From positions 1,160,294 to 1,177,088 of the forward strand of contig KE356562.1 in assembly GCA_000416005.1 (NCBI GenBank): a DNA stretch of 16,795 nt, written 5' to 3'. The notes under the pieces were generated by a model that saw only the letters and a list, made by a program, of their open reading frames with translations, was not told the origin of the DNA and did no database searches. Positions within the stretch are counted from its first letter, which is position 1. Each line of letters starts with the position of its first letter. The translations under genes were made by a program, and so were the position numbers. Below are positions 8,371 through 15,358 of this stretch, one piece after another. This stretch comes from Haloquadratum sp. J07HQX50 (lineage in GTDB: Archaea > Halobacteriota > Halobacteria > Halobacteriales > Haloferacaceae).

Positions 8371-8630
8371 CGACGTCAAATAGCTGACCGTTAAAACATC
8401 GAAATCCTCAGGCGCACCGTCCAGCCCGACCGCGTTCACCTGGTCATCAGTAGCCCGTCAAAGAACCGACCAGCGTTACTCGCCAATCTCATCGAGATCT
8501 TCTCCTGTGGCTGTAAACATCGATGCACCGAGCATAACGACGACAAAGTCGGATGTGACGAAGGTATTGCGCAAGGGGCGCCGGACACGTTTTGAGTAAG
8601 ACGATCAAGAGCTACACGTCAATTATCATA
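8371..8630 (+). pseudogene. tnpA: Decayed IS200/IS605-family TnpA (HUH, Y1 transposase) fragment
   Basis: This is a relic of a single-strand transposase inside the gap between the racemase and aldehyde dehydrogenase. From 8398 the plus strand reads a segment containing VQPDRVHLVISSPSK then PALLAN, which matches the haloarchaeal TnpA pattern VQPDHVHLF-SSPPK-PSLLAN. It continues with HRCTEHNDDKVG, where TnpA has a similar HRY-HDG-K motif. After a one-base frame change near 8575 it resumes from 8577 as GAGHVLSKTIKSYTSII, matching the TnpA C-terminus that bears the catalytic tyrosine. That tyrosine (8613-8615) lies about 60 residues after the remaining His, the normal spacing. The first His of the HUH pair is Arg (CGC), a TAA interrupts at 8392-8394, and most of the N-terminus is gone. 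The element is clearly inactive. Homology is judged from remembered family patterns, not a search. Confidence 0.7.
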
Positions 8631-8742
8631 ACCACTCACCACACTGACTCACTCACTGCAATTAGATGTATGATGCACTCCCACTGAATCAACCTGAGAA
8701 TCAAAAGATTCGTATCAGTCACCAGCATACGTCATAATTGAG

Positions 8743-10194
8743 ATGGCTGAGGAACATTTAAACTATATTGATGGGAGTTGGGTTAAGGCGAAAAATGGCG
8801 AGACATTCCAGGTACACAACCCAGCCGATCCATCGGCTGTGGTCGGTGAGTTCCAAGCGTCCTCACCGGCAGACGCTGAAATGGCTGTTAACGCTGCTGT
8901 TGCTGCAAAGGATGAGTGGGCGGACACCCCCGGTCCGGACCGAGGCGCAGTGCTCTTAGAGGCTAGCCGATTGCTTGAGGATCATAAAAAAGAATTAACA
9001 GAGGGATTCGTGGCTGAGGAAGGTAAAACGTGGGCCGAGGCAAGCGGTGAAGTTCAGCGGGCAATCGATATTTTCAGCTATTACGCTGCTAAATCGAGTG
9101 ACCTTGGTGGAACAGTCAAATCAGCGAGTAGCCGACGAACAGAACTGTCGACACGGTTGGAACCACTCGGCGTGGTATCGTTAATTACACCGTGGAACTA
9201 TCCGATTGCGATTCCAGCATGGAAGATGGCCCCAGCGCTCGCAGCAGGAAATACCGTCGTCTTCAAACCAGCCTCAGTCGCCCCTGGAGTGTCCAAGCGA
9301 ATGGTCGAGCTTCTTGAAGAAGCTGGAATCCCAGATGGCGTCGTGAATTACGTCACGGGATCCGGTTCGGACGTCGGTTCAACGATCGTTGAGCATGAGT
9401 CAGTTGACGGTGTCTCTTTTACTGGGAGCACAAGTGTCGGAACACATCTTGCGAAGTCAGCGATGCAAGATCTCACCCGTGTCCAGTGTGAGATGGGTGG
9501 GAAGAACCCAACAGTTGTCATGCCAAGCGCGGACCTGCGCGAGGCTGCCGAAACAATTGGTGTCGGTGGTTTTGGAACAACTGGACAGTCCTGTACAGCG
9601 ACGTCCAGAGCTATCGTCCACACAGATGTGTATGAGACATTTGTTGAGGAAATGGTGCGCTATGCGGAGTCATTGGACGTTGGACCTGGGATGGAGAAGT
9701 CTGATATGGGGCCACAGGTAAGCAAATCTGAACTCGAATCGACACTCGAGTATATTGATATTGGCATCACTGAGGGAGCGACGCTTGAAACCGGAGGTGA
9801 ACAACTGTCTGGAGCAATGTATGGAGACGGATACTTCATTCAGCCGACGGTATTCAGCGATGTCGAAAACAGCTCACGATTAGCTCAGGAGGAAATCTTT
9901 GGCCCGGTCATTGCTGTGATCGAGGCTACAGACTTCGACGAAGCTATTCAGTTAGCGAACGATATTGAGTACGGACTCTCGTCGTCTATCATGACGCAGG
10001 ACCTCACAGAGGCAAACGAGTTCATTCGAGATATTGAAGCAGGAGTCGCCAAAGTAAATGAGAAAACAACTGGTCTTGAATTACACGTGCCGTTTGGTGG
10101 TTACAAAGACTCCTCGACGAACACCTACCGTGAGCAAGGTGACGCTGGCTTAGACTTTTTCACCTCGACCAAGACGGTTTATCGTAATTTCTGA
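8743..10194 (+). CDS. NAD(P)-dependent aldehyde dehydrogenase, 2-oxoglutarate-semialdehyde dehydrogenase-like
   Basis: A soluble 483-residue enzyme of the aldehyde dehydrogenase superfamily that oxidises an aldehyde to an acid. All core residues are present: N152 in TPWNYP, K175 in VVFKPAS, the general base E250 in CEMGGKNP, the nucleophile C284 in GQSCTA, and EEIFGPV around 383-389. The C-terminal pattern KTTGLELHVPFGG followed by YREQG and FFTSTKTVY is what I associate with 2-oxoglutarate-semialdehyde (2,5-dioxovalerate) dehydrogenases of haloarchaeal pentose oxidation. That points to sugar-acid catabolism more than to general aldehyde detoxification. The ATG at 8743 starts a standard N-terminus. 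It is followed 63 bases later by the decarboxylating dehydrogenase gene on the same strand and is probably cotranscribed. Exact substrate is unproven. Confidence 0.87.
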   Translation: MAEEHLNYIDGSWVKAKNGETFQVHNPADPSAVVGEFQASSPADAEMAVNAAVAAKDEWADTPGPDRGAVLLEASRLLEDHKKELTEGFVAEEGKTWAEASGEVQRAIDIFSYYAAKSSDLGGTVKSASSRRTELSTRLEPLGVVSLITPWNYPIAIPAWKMAPALAAGNTVVFKPASVAPGVSKRMVELLEEAGIPDGVVNYVTGSGSDVGSTIVEHESVDGVSFTGSTSVGTHLAKSAMQDLTRVQCEMGGKNPTVVMPSADLREAAETIGVGGFGTTGQSCTATSRAIVHTDVYETFVEEMVRYAESLDVGPGMEKSDMGPQVSKSELESTLEYIDIGITEGATLETGGEQLSGAMYGDGYFIQPTVFSDVENSSRLAQEEIFGPVIAVIEATDFDEAIQLANDIEYGLSSSIMTQDLTEANEFIRDIEAGVAKVNEKTTGLELHVPFGGYKDSSTNTYREQGDAGLDFFTSTKTVYRNF

Positions 10195-10257
10195 TTATCA
10201 ATAGGCACACGCTTCGAAACTCATATTTTCAATTCATTTCGTAGTAAACAGCAGAGA

Positions 10258-11316
10258 ATGGAATCCTATCAGATTGCGCTCATTCCTGGCGATGGGATTG
10301 GGCCGACTGTTGTTGAGAAGACACGACCGCTCATCGATGCCGTCGCCCACAGCCACGACTTTGCAATAGAGTATAATATACATGAGTGGGGTAGCGAACG
10401 ATATCTCGAGACTGACGCGATGATGCCGGATGATAGTCTCTCACAGTTACGCCCTGCGGATGCAATCTTTGTTGGAGCAGTCGGACATCCGGATATTCCC
10501 GATCATATCACACTGAACGGCCTGTTATTGCCCATTCGGAAAGCATTTGATCAGTATATTTGTAAGCGGCCCAGTGTATTGTATCCAGGCGTCGAAAGCC
10601 CACTCCGTGGATACACAGGCCGAAGTATTGACTTTGTTGTCTTTCGGGAGAATACCGAGGGTGAATACGCTGATATAGGCGGTCGAGAGCACCAAGGATT
10701 CCAAACAGAAACAGCAGTTCAATCTGCACTGTTCACGCGGGAGGGTGTCACTCGGATTGCTCACGCCGCATTCGAAGCCGCCTCGGCCCGTCGGGGGCAC
10801 CTCACGAACGTAACAAAATCAAACGCACAGGCATACGGGATGGTCCTGTGGGATGATGTCATTGAGACAGTTGCTGAGGACTATCCGGATGTGACTGTGG
10901 AGCACTTACTGGTTGATGCGGCCTCCATGGATCTTATTCGACGGCCACATGAATTCGATGTTATTGTTGCATCGAATCTGTTCGGAGATATCATTACTGA
11001 TATTGGCGCACAAATCACTGGTAGTATGGGGCTTGCACCATCGGCAAATATCAATCCTGATCCAGAGTACCCCTCCATGTTTGAACCGGTACATGGGTCA
11101 GCACCTGACATTGCGGGTGAGCAGATTGCTAACCCGTTAGCGACTGTGCTCTCTTGGGCTATGCTCTTCGAGGAAATCGATGAAACTGCTGCTGCGGAAA
11201 CGCTCCGTGAGGGTGTAAGCAAGCAACTAACCGATACATCGGCTCCGCGAACACCAGATCTTGGTGGCGATGCCAGTACCGAGAGGGTTATTTCTGATCT
11301 TCAGACGCGGGTCTAA
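10258..11316 (+). CDS. Isocitrate/isopropylmalate-family decarboxylating dehydrogenase, D-malate/tartrate type
   Basis: A 352-residue beta-decarboxylating dehydrogenase: it oxidises a 2-hydroxy acid with NAD(P) and releases CO2. Family residues are all visible: IPGDGIG near the N-terminus, substrate-binding arginines R94 (LPIRKAFDQY), R104 and R130 (RENTEGEY), catalytic Y137 and K187 (TKSNAQAYG), and metal ligands D220, D244 and D248. The nucleotide loop is HGSAPDIAG at 279-287. The PDHITLNGLLLPIRKAFDQY segment, the VLYPGVESPL segment and the short NPDPEYPSMFEP region resemble D-malate and tartrate dehydrogenases (DmlA/TDH) more than LeuB or isocitrate dehydrogenase. D-malate to pyruvate, or a tartrate reaction, is therefore the leading guess. 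It follows the aldehyde dehydrogenase by 63 bases. A weak TATA-like ATATTTT at 10223-10229 could add a second promoter. Its stop overlaps the stop of the convergent aldo/keto reductase. Confidence 0.82.
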   Translation: MESYQIALIPGDGIGPTVVEKTRPLIDAVAHSHDFAIEYNIHEWGSERYLETDAMMPDDSLSQLRPADAIFVGAVGHPDIPDHITLNGLLLPIRKAFDQYICKRPSVLYPGVESPLRGYTGRSIDFVVFRENTEGEYADIGGREHQGFQTETAVQSALFTREGVTRIAHAAFEAASARRGHLTNVTKSNAQAYGMVLWDDVIETVAEDYPDVTVEHLLVDAASMDLIRRPHEFDVIVASNLFGDIITDIGAQITGSMGLAPSANINPDPEYPSMFEPVHGSAPDIAGEQIANPLATVLSWAMLFEEIDETAAAETLREGVSKQLTDTSAPRTPDLGGDASTERVISDLQTRV

Positions 11317-12122
11317 TGCCACGGGGCACCATCACGATCAACAAATCGCTCACGTCCACGGGTGTCATTAATGCGTTCGATTTCACCCGCAGTAAGGCGT
11401 AACTCGCCAGCATGAAGATTATCTATTAGATGGTCAGCTCCCGTCGCTTTCGGAATTGCAACGACAGCTTCTGGGTCTGTTACCCACGCCAAGGTGACGC
11501 TTGCAGGACTCACGTCGCGTTCCCGTGCAATGGCCTGTATCGGGGATGCTGAGAGCGCATTCCCACGAGCGAGTGGGGAGTAACTGACAAGTGTATACTC
11601 GTTCATTTGAGCGTGCTCAAGTAGATCCTCCCTGGGTAACAGTGGATGTCGCTCGACCTGATTGGCAAAAAGTGGCGCATCTAACACTTCCATGGCTTCT
11701 TCAACGAGTTGAATATCAAAGTTTGAGACACCAACGTGACCGAGTCGGCCATCTTGAACTAAATCGTCGAATGCAGCGAGTGTCTCAGTTGGATTATAAT
11801 CACCGACAGGCCAGTGAATATACAGCAGATCGAGATAAGACACCTCAAGTAACGAAAGAGATTTTTCGAAGCCTTCAATCACGTCAGTATAGCTGAGTCC
11901 TTCGGCAAAGGGGTGGACTTTGCTTGCCAAGAAGATATCATCACGACCAACATCGGCAGCAGCAATGCCCGCTCCAACGGCCGATTCATTCTGGTAGAAT
12001 CGTGCTGTGTCGATATGTCGGTACCCCATTTCAATAGCATTTTTGACAGACTCACGGCATTGGTCGGGGTCATCATTTTCCCATGTACCAAGGCCGATTG
12101 GTGGCAGTGTCAAGTGGCTCAT
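11313..12122 (-). CDS. Aldo/keto reductase
   Basis: A 269-residue cytoplasmic NAD(P)H-dependent oxidoreductase with a TIM-barrel fold, interconverting an aldehyde or ketone and an alcohol. The AKR catalytic tetrad is complete: D38 and Y43 (HIDTARFYQNE), K68 (ASKVHPF) and H103 (LLYIHWPVG). The signature GYRHIDTARFY and the cofactor end segment VVAIPKATGADHLIDN are typical. The frame is open up to 12227, but the ATG at 12120-12122 gives the standard start (MSHLTLPPIGLGTW) and the extra 35 residues have no family counterpart. Its terminal TAG overlaps the TAA of the convergent dehydrogenase (CTAA shared at 11313-11316). Substrate unknown. It may reduce an intermediate of the neighbouring hydroxy-acid or sugar pathway, or act in general aldehyde clearance. 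Confidence 0.87.
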   Translation of the reverse strand: MSHLTLPPIGLGTWENDDPDQCRESVKNAIEMGYRHIDTARFYQNESAVGAGIAAADVGRDDIFLASKVHPFAEGLSYTDVIEGFEKSLSLLEVSYLDLLYIHWPVGDYNPTETLAAFDDLVQDGRLGHVGVSNFDIQLVEEAMEVLDAPLFANQVERHPLLPREDLLEHAQMNEYTLVSYSPLARGNALSASPIQAIARERDVSPASVTLAWVTDPEAVVAIPKATGADHLIDNLHAGELRLTAGEIERINDTRGRERFVDRDGAPWH

Positions 12123-12162
12123 CTCTTGAGTCTTCGATTGCTCACGATTAACAATTTGTGGT

Positions 12163-12264
12163 CTACAGGCTGAACAGGGTTTGTGCCTCAGGATCGAAAT
12201 CTGCGTGGTGATGACAAGACTCCCCAAACCCTCGAATCACTTGAGAGAGTGAAGCCCGTTGCAT
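12163..12264 (-). CDS. Possible 33-residue small protein upstream of the aldo/keto reductase
   Basis: An ATG at 12262-12264 opens a short frame ending in TAG at 12163-12165, 40 bases before the aldo/keto reductase start. The product includes SLSQVIRGFGESCHHHADFD and ends FDPEAQTLFSL. The Cys-His-His-His run and acidic flank look protein-like, and such a cluster could bind metal. I recognise no family. It could instead be the end of a decayed gene, since it lies just beyond the tnpB relic junction, or be chance. Evidence is limited to the open frame and its composition. Confidence 0.25.
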   Translation of the reverse strand: MQRASLSQVIRGFGESCHHHADFDPEAQTLFSL

Positions 12265-12320
12265 TATTTTCATACATGATCTGACTGCAGCCGTTCATAT
12301 TTCGATAATAACAACAGACG

Positions 12321-12505
12321 CTCGTCGCGCACATGTTTGTAGGTGTCGCCGTGGAGCGTTGTCTTGCTTGTCGTCACGTACTCACGAAAGCGTGGCGTGT
12401 AACGGAATTAGCCGCCCACAGAAACTCGTCTACGGTGTCTCGGAGAAGCGCGGTGTCTGCACCGTCCACGTCAAAGTTGACGGGGACAGTACGTCGCTTC
12501 TCCAT
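12321..12505 (-). pseudogene. tnpB: N-terminal fragment of an IS200/IS605 (IS1341-type) TnpB, frameshifted
   Basis: From the ATG at 12503-12505 the minus strand reads [20 protein letters not shown], followed by [16 protein letters not shown]. This is the characteristic start of haloarchaeal TnpB, the RNA-guided nuclease carried by these insertion sequences. The frame hits a TGA four codons later. Shifting by one base at about 12386 continues as [20 protein letters not shown], which matches the next TnpB segment (EYKTTSK-L-ETYDDVRD). Homology ends at about 12321, where the expected LQANLVQ segment is absent and unrelated AT-rich sequence begins. Only about 60 of roughly 400 residues survive. 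The RuvC catalytic residues and zinc finger are all missing, so it is non-functional as a nuclease. Recognition is from family knowledge. Confidence 0.8.
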
Positions 12506-12780
12506 ATATCATATGTGGGCTCGGTGATTGAGAAACATTGGGAAGTTGGCCCTGTCGTCGTCGGTGGGTTGTCGCATTGAGCTTCCGCGCTTGCTCCCAC
12601 CCCGTGGGTCCCCGCACCGTATCCAATCTGAATGTTCCGTTTCGAATAGAGAGAAGAAAATCACAGTGCCAACAGCTGTTCTGCAGAGGCTCGGCGTTAA
12701 AATTCGCCTGCTGATGCCGTGCAGTCCTCAATGACAAAGCCTCAGGGCCTGTTTTTAAAACGCTTCAGCACTACTATCAG
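12506..12780. other. Gene-poor stretch upstream of the tnpB relic
   Basis: About 275 bases between the tnpB start and the promoter of the next gene pair. It is more G+C-rich than its right flank near 12570-12620. It contains a perfect 5-bp inverted repeat at 12596-12608 that may belong to the left end of the lost insertion sequence. A plus-strand frame ending at 12734 contains EKKITVPTAVLQRLGVK, faintly like an AbrB-type DNA-binding hairpin, but without a convincing start. Near 12757-12764 a T-run follows GCCTCAGGGC, a weak terminator-like feature. Confidence 0.4.
12596..12608. repeat. Short perfect inverted repeat, possible IS end hairpin
   Basis: CCCAC at 12596-12600 and GTGGG at 12604-12608 flank CCC. 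It sits about 90 bases upstream of the tnpB relic start, where IS200/IS605 elements carry a subterminal hairpin recognised by TnpA. Assignment to the element's left end is an inference from position only. Confidence 0.35.
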
Positions 12781-12790
12781 CATATATTTA
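12781..12790 (+). promoter_or_regulatory. TATA box of the two-gene unit at 12816-14122
   Basis: CATATATTTA lies in an AT-rich stretch and is centred about 30 bases upstream of the ATG at 12816. No Shine-Dalgarno sequence precedes that ATG, so a leaderless transcript beginning close to it is the simplest reading. Confidence 0.55.
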
Positions 12791-12815
12791 TCCAGCAATC
12801 AGCTAAACTGTGGGT

Positions 12816-13100
12816 ATGACGCATGGGCCTGACGCAGTGCACGAACTCATCAAGGAGTCGGGATGGTCCTATCCGGTAAGTGTGAGGCGACTTGAGAATC
12901 AAAAGCCGATGGAGAACATAACCATCGACGAAAGAGGAAATTCAATGATGCTCTCTGAATTACTGCATGAAGCCGATGTCAAACGTTTCGATGACCGGAG
13001 TGATCTCGAAGCAAAGATTCAGCCAGTCTGCGAATCGGAGAGCGCTTCGCGGCGAGTTGGGTGGATTGGCAAGATAAAAAATATATTTTTCCCGACATGA
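12816..13100 (+). CDS. Small hypothetical protein, possibly DUF5789-like
   Basis: A soluble 94-residue protein that I do not firmly recognise. It starts with a short region containing HELIKESGWSYPVSVRRLEN, then a compact segment of the type ITIDERGNSMMLSELLHEAD, then RFDDRSDLEAKIQPV, and ends in a basic, hydrophobic tail (GWIGKIKNIFFPT). The pattern of a short beta strand, a SELL-type helix, an Asp-rich turn and a further helix resembles small haloarchaeal DUF5789-type proteins, but this is a loose impression. I chose the ATG at 12816 over the GTG at 12810 because of the TATA spacing. The stop overlaps the start of the next gene as ATGA (13097-13100), implying translational coupling and a shared role with that membrane protein. 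Confidence 0.6.
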   Translation: MTHGPDAVHELIKESGWSYPVSVRRLENQKPMENITIDERGNSMMLSELLHEADVKRFDDRSDLEAKIQPVCESESASRRVGWIGKIKNIFFPT

Positions 13101-14122
13101 ACAAACTGAAATATTTTTGTCTCGGTGGAGCATGCATCGTCAGTCTGGTCACATCATGGGCAATGGTACACTACGGGCCGCAATCAGCCATTCTGTTTGC
13201 AGGGATATTCGGACTTGGGTCCACAGCTCTCCCCTCAGTCCTCTCTCGGATGAAATATTATGTCACTCGTATTTACTCTCGGTATCTATCTTCTGGTCCC
13301 AGACATGGGCCAGGGGAAGGCACTATCTTTGTTTCAACCTCTCCGGTTGAAGATGCATTTGAGTATTTAGAGGCAGCATATACAGCAATCGACCGAGATG
13401 ACACATATGAGTCGGTCACCCGCGAAGAATTCAGCGAGGGGCCCGGTCTCTCAGTTATATATGCCGGGTTTCATAATTCCTTTGTCCGTGTTTCCAATAC
13501 TGGCATGGTGGTTGTCACCGGTGCGTCTGAACGGTCAATTGATGTTGTTGATACGCTTCGGGGAATCAAAGACATACGATTTGAACAAACAAATCGTAGC
13601 CCGTTCGTTGGATATACACCAATCCGCGGCGCTGCACGTGTCTTTCTCTCAGTATTTGTTGCTATTGCCCTCATGAGTTCGATTGTGATGATTGGTGGAG
13701 GTGCGTATCCTAACGACGCATACAATCCAGCAGAACGAACTGTGTTAATGGGAATTGACGCACATGGTGATTTGAACCCTCGGGTAAGCGCAACAGATAC
13801 GACATTAACACGTGTAGCGTTTCTTGTTAGTATCGTTGAGGAGGAGTCCACTGAAATTGGATGGGCACAGAATAAAACAACCGAGATTGAACGCCACAGC
13901 CAACAGGCATTGGCCGTTTCTCAGGAAGCGAGAGAGCTTCTTGGTTCTGTGGCTTCCTCTGATCCAACCACTGCACAACGTGAGCAGATTAAATCTCTCA
14001 GGGTGCAGTTAACTTCAGCAGAGGCCGCTGTCGTCACCGCTGTTGACGAAAAGACTCGCTCAGAAAATGTGACGAGCACAACGACAATCGATGAGACGAC
14101 ACGAGAGCTCGCCGAAGAATAA
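13097..14122 (+). CDS. Hypothetical membrane protein with cytoplasmic domain and extracellular helical tail
   Basis: A 341-residue protein of no family I can name. Two hydrophobic segments (about 6-24 and 29-48) are followed by a basic stretch (RMKYYVTRIYSRY). A soluble region of about 115 residues (72-176) comes next, then a third hydrophobic segment at about 181-201. The remaining 140 residues are acidic and mostly helical, with coiled-coil-like character at 240-320. The positive-inside rule places the middle domain in the cytoplasm and the tail outside. The tail contains two N-glycosylation sequons, NKT at 259 and NVT at 324, consistent with an exposed surface. I chose the ATG at 13097 because it overlaps the upstream stop (ATGA); an upstream in-frame ATG at 13061 would start inside the previous gene. 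Function is unknown; a sensing or envelope role is only a guess. Confidence 0.7.
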   Translation: MNKLKYFCLGGACIVSLVTSWAMVHYGPQSAILFAGIFGLGSTALPSVLSRMKYYVTRIYSRYLSSGPRHGPGEGTIFVSTSPVEDAFEYLEAAYTAIDRDDTYESVTREEFSEGPGLSVIYAGFHNSFVRVSNTGMVVVTGASERSIDVVDTLRGIKDIRFEQTNRSPFVGYTPIRGAARVFLSVFVAIALMSSIVMIGGGAYPNDAYNPAERTVLMGIDAHGDLNPRVSATDTTLTRVAFLVSIVEEESTEIGWAQNKTTEIERHSQQALAVSQEARELLGSVASSDPTTAQREQIKSLRVQLTSAEAAVVTAVDEKTRSENVTSTTTIDETTRELAEE

Positions 14123-14141
14123 AACAGGTTAACGTATCGAG

Positions 14142-15305
14142 TTAATCTGCAATTGTGTCACCTTTGTCCGCTGTCACTGTTCGATCTGTGCGTGGGAGGC
14201 CATGTGCGTATGCCTCGCCAGAGGTCGTATCAAACAGATGAATATCATCATCATCAAATGTCATACGAACAACTTCACCCTCGCTGGGTTCAATTGATGA
14301 ATCAACCCGGACACGAAACTCTTTATCAGACAGAGAGAGGTAGACAAAATTATCTGAGCCAACGATTTCAACCACGTCCACAGTTGCTTCAAAACTCTTC
14401 TCAGTTGGTGCATTTGGATCGATCGTCACGTCTTCAGGCCGAACACCCATCTCCAATTTTGAGGTTGACCGATTAACCTGTGAGAGGACACGATCATCAA
14501 GATCGTATTCAAACCCATCACCACTGAGACGTGGCTGACCCCCGCTACGATTGAGTTCGACATTTCGGAAGTTCATCGATGGACTCCCGATGAAGTCTGC
14601 GACGAACCGATTCGCTGGTCGGTGATACACTTCTTTTGGAGCACCAACTTGTTGTAGCTCTCCAGAGCGAAGAATGACGATACGGTCAGCCATCGTCATT
14701 GCTTCCTCCTGGTCGTGTGTTACGTATACCGTCGTGGTGCGGAATTCCGAGTGAATACGCGAGAGTTCGGTCCGCATGTGCTTCCGGAGTTTGGCGTCAA
14801 GATTCGACAACGGCTCGTCAAAGAGAAAGAGCTCGGGTTCACGGACAATAGCCCGGCCAGTTGCCACTCGCTGCTGTTGCCCACCGGAGAGTGCTGATGG
14901 CTTCTTCTGAAGCAGGTCGGTGATTCCCATCATGTCTGCTGCATTTTCAACGCGTTTGTCAATCTCTTCACCTGTGAGATCGGTACTCAATTGCAACCCA
15001 TATGCAATATTATCGCGAACGGTTTTGTGCGGATAGAGCGCGTACGACTGAAATACCATTGCGATGTCGCGATCTTTTGGCGCTCGCTCATTGATTCGCT
15101 CATTTCCTAAACGTATTTCGCCATTGGTGACCGTCTCGAGTCCTGCAATCATCCGGAGCGTGGTACTCTTTCCACATCCAGATGGACCAACGACGACAAT
15201 AAATTCGCCGTCTCGAATATCCAAGTCAAGTTCTTCAACAGCGACAATCGTCTCATTGCGCGTATCGTACACCTTTGTCACATCGTCAAGTTCTAATCGT
15301 GCCAT
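14142..15305 (-). CDS. Carbohydrate ABC transporter ATP-binding protein, MalK/UgpC/MsmK-like
   Basis: The 387-residue ATPase that powers the importer encoded upstream on the same strand. All ABC motifs are intact: Walker [10 protein letters not shown] (40-48), Q-loop Q86 ([11 protein letters not shown]), signature LSGGQQQR (139-146), Walker B LFLFDEP (159-165) and H-loop His197 (YVTHDQ). After residue 235 there is a C-terminal TOBE-type regulatory domain with GVRPEDV and VGSDNFVYL segments, as in MalK/UgpC proteins of sugar importers. The final 25 residues are acidic and low in structure. The start ATG at 15303-15305 is 53 bases after the permease stop, consistent with one operon. It could also serve other sugar transporters, because such ATPases are often shared. 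Its 3' end is 19 bases from the convergent membrane protein gene. Confidence 0.92.
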   Translation of the reverse strand: MARLELDDVTKVYDTRNETIVAVEELDLDIRDGEFIVVVGPSGCGKSTTLRMIAGLETVTNGEIRLGNERINERAPKDRDIAMVFQSYALYPHKTVRDNIAYGLQLSTDLTGEEIDKRVENAADMMGITDLLQKKPSALSGGQQQRVATGRAIVREPELFLFDEPLSNLDAKLRKHMRTELSRIHSEFRTTTVYVTHDQEEAMTMADRIVILRSGELQQVGAPKEVYHRPANRFVADFIGSPSMNFRNVELNRSGGQPRLSGDGFEYDLDDRVLSQVNRSTSKLEMGVRPEDVTIDPNAPTEKSFEATVDVVEIVGSDNFVYLSLSDKEFRVRVDSSIEPSEGEVVRMTFDDDDIHLFDTTSGEAYAHGLPRTDRTVTADKGDTIAD

Positions 15306-15358
15306 GTATTATCTCGTATGGTATGTTCTACCGTGTATAGTTGTTGGTTGTCTCAAAG

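Noticed and set aside
8476..8604. Minus-strand frame containing TSDFVVVMLGASMFTATGED, resembling a protein C-terminus
   Set aside because: It lies antisense to the tnpA relic, whose plus-strand frames align with the family over about 75 residues. The minus frame has no start and is closed by a stop at 8605-8607.
12651..12734. Plus-strand fragment EKKITVPTAVLQRLGVK, suggestive of an AbrB-type DNA-binding hairpin
   Set aside because: Only about 20 residues look similar, there is no plausible start, and the key glycine pattern is poor; chance resemblance cannot be excluded.
12471..12737. 88-codon minus-strand open frame overlapping the tnpB start
   Set aside because: Its frame differs from the tnpB reading, it shows no family similarity, and it lies in probable insertion-sequence end DNA.
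13471..13851. 126-codon open frame on the minus strand
   Set aside because: It is antisense to the membrane protein gene, which has a promoter, coupled start and sensible topology; the antisense product has no recognisable features.
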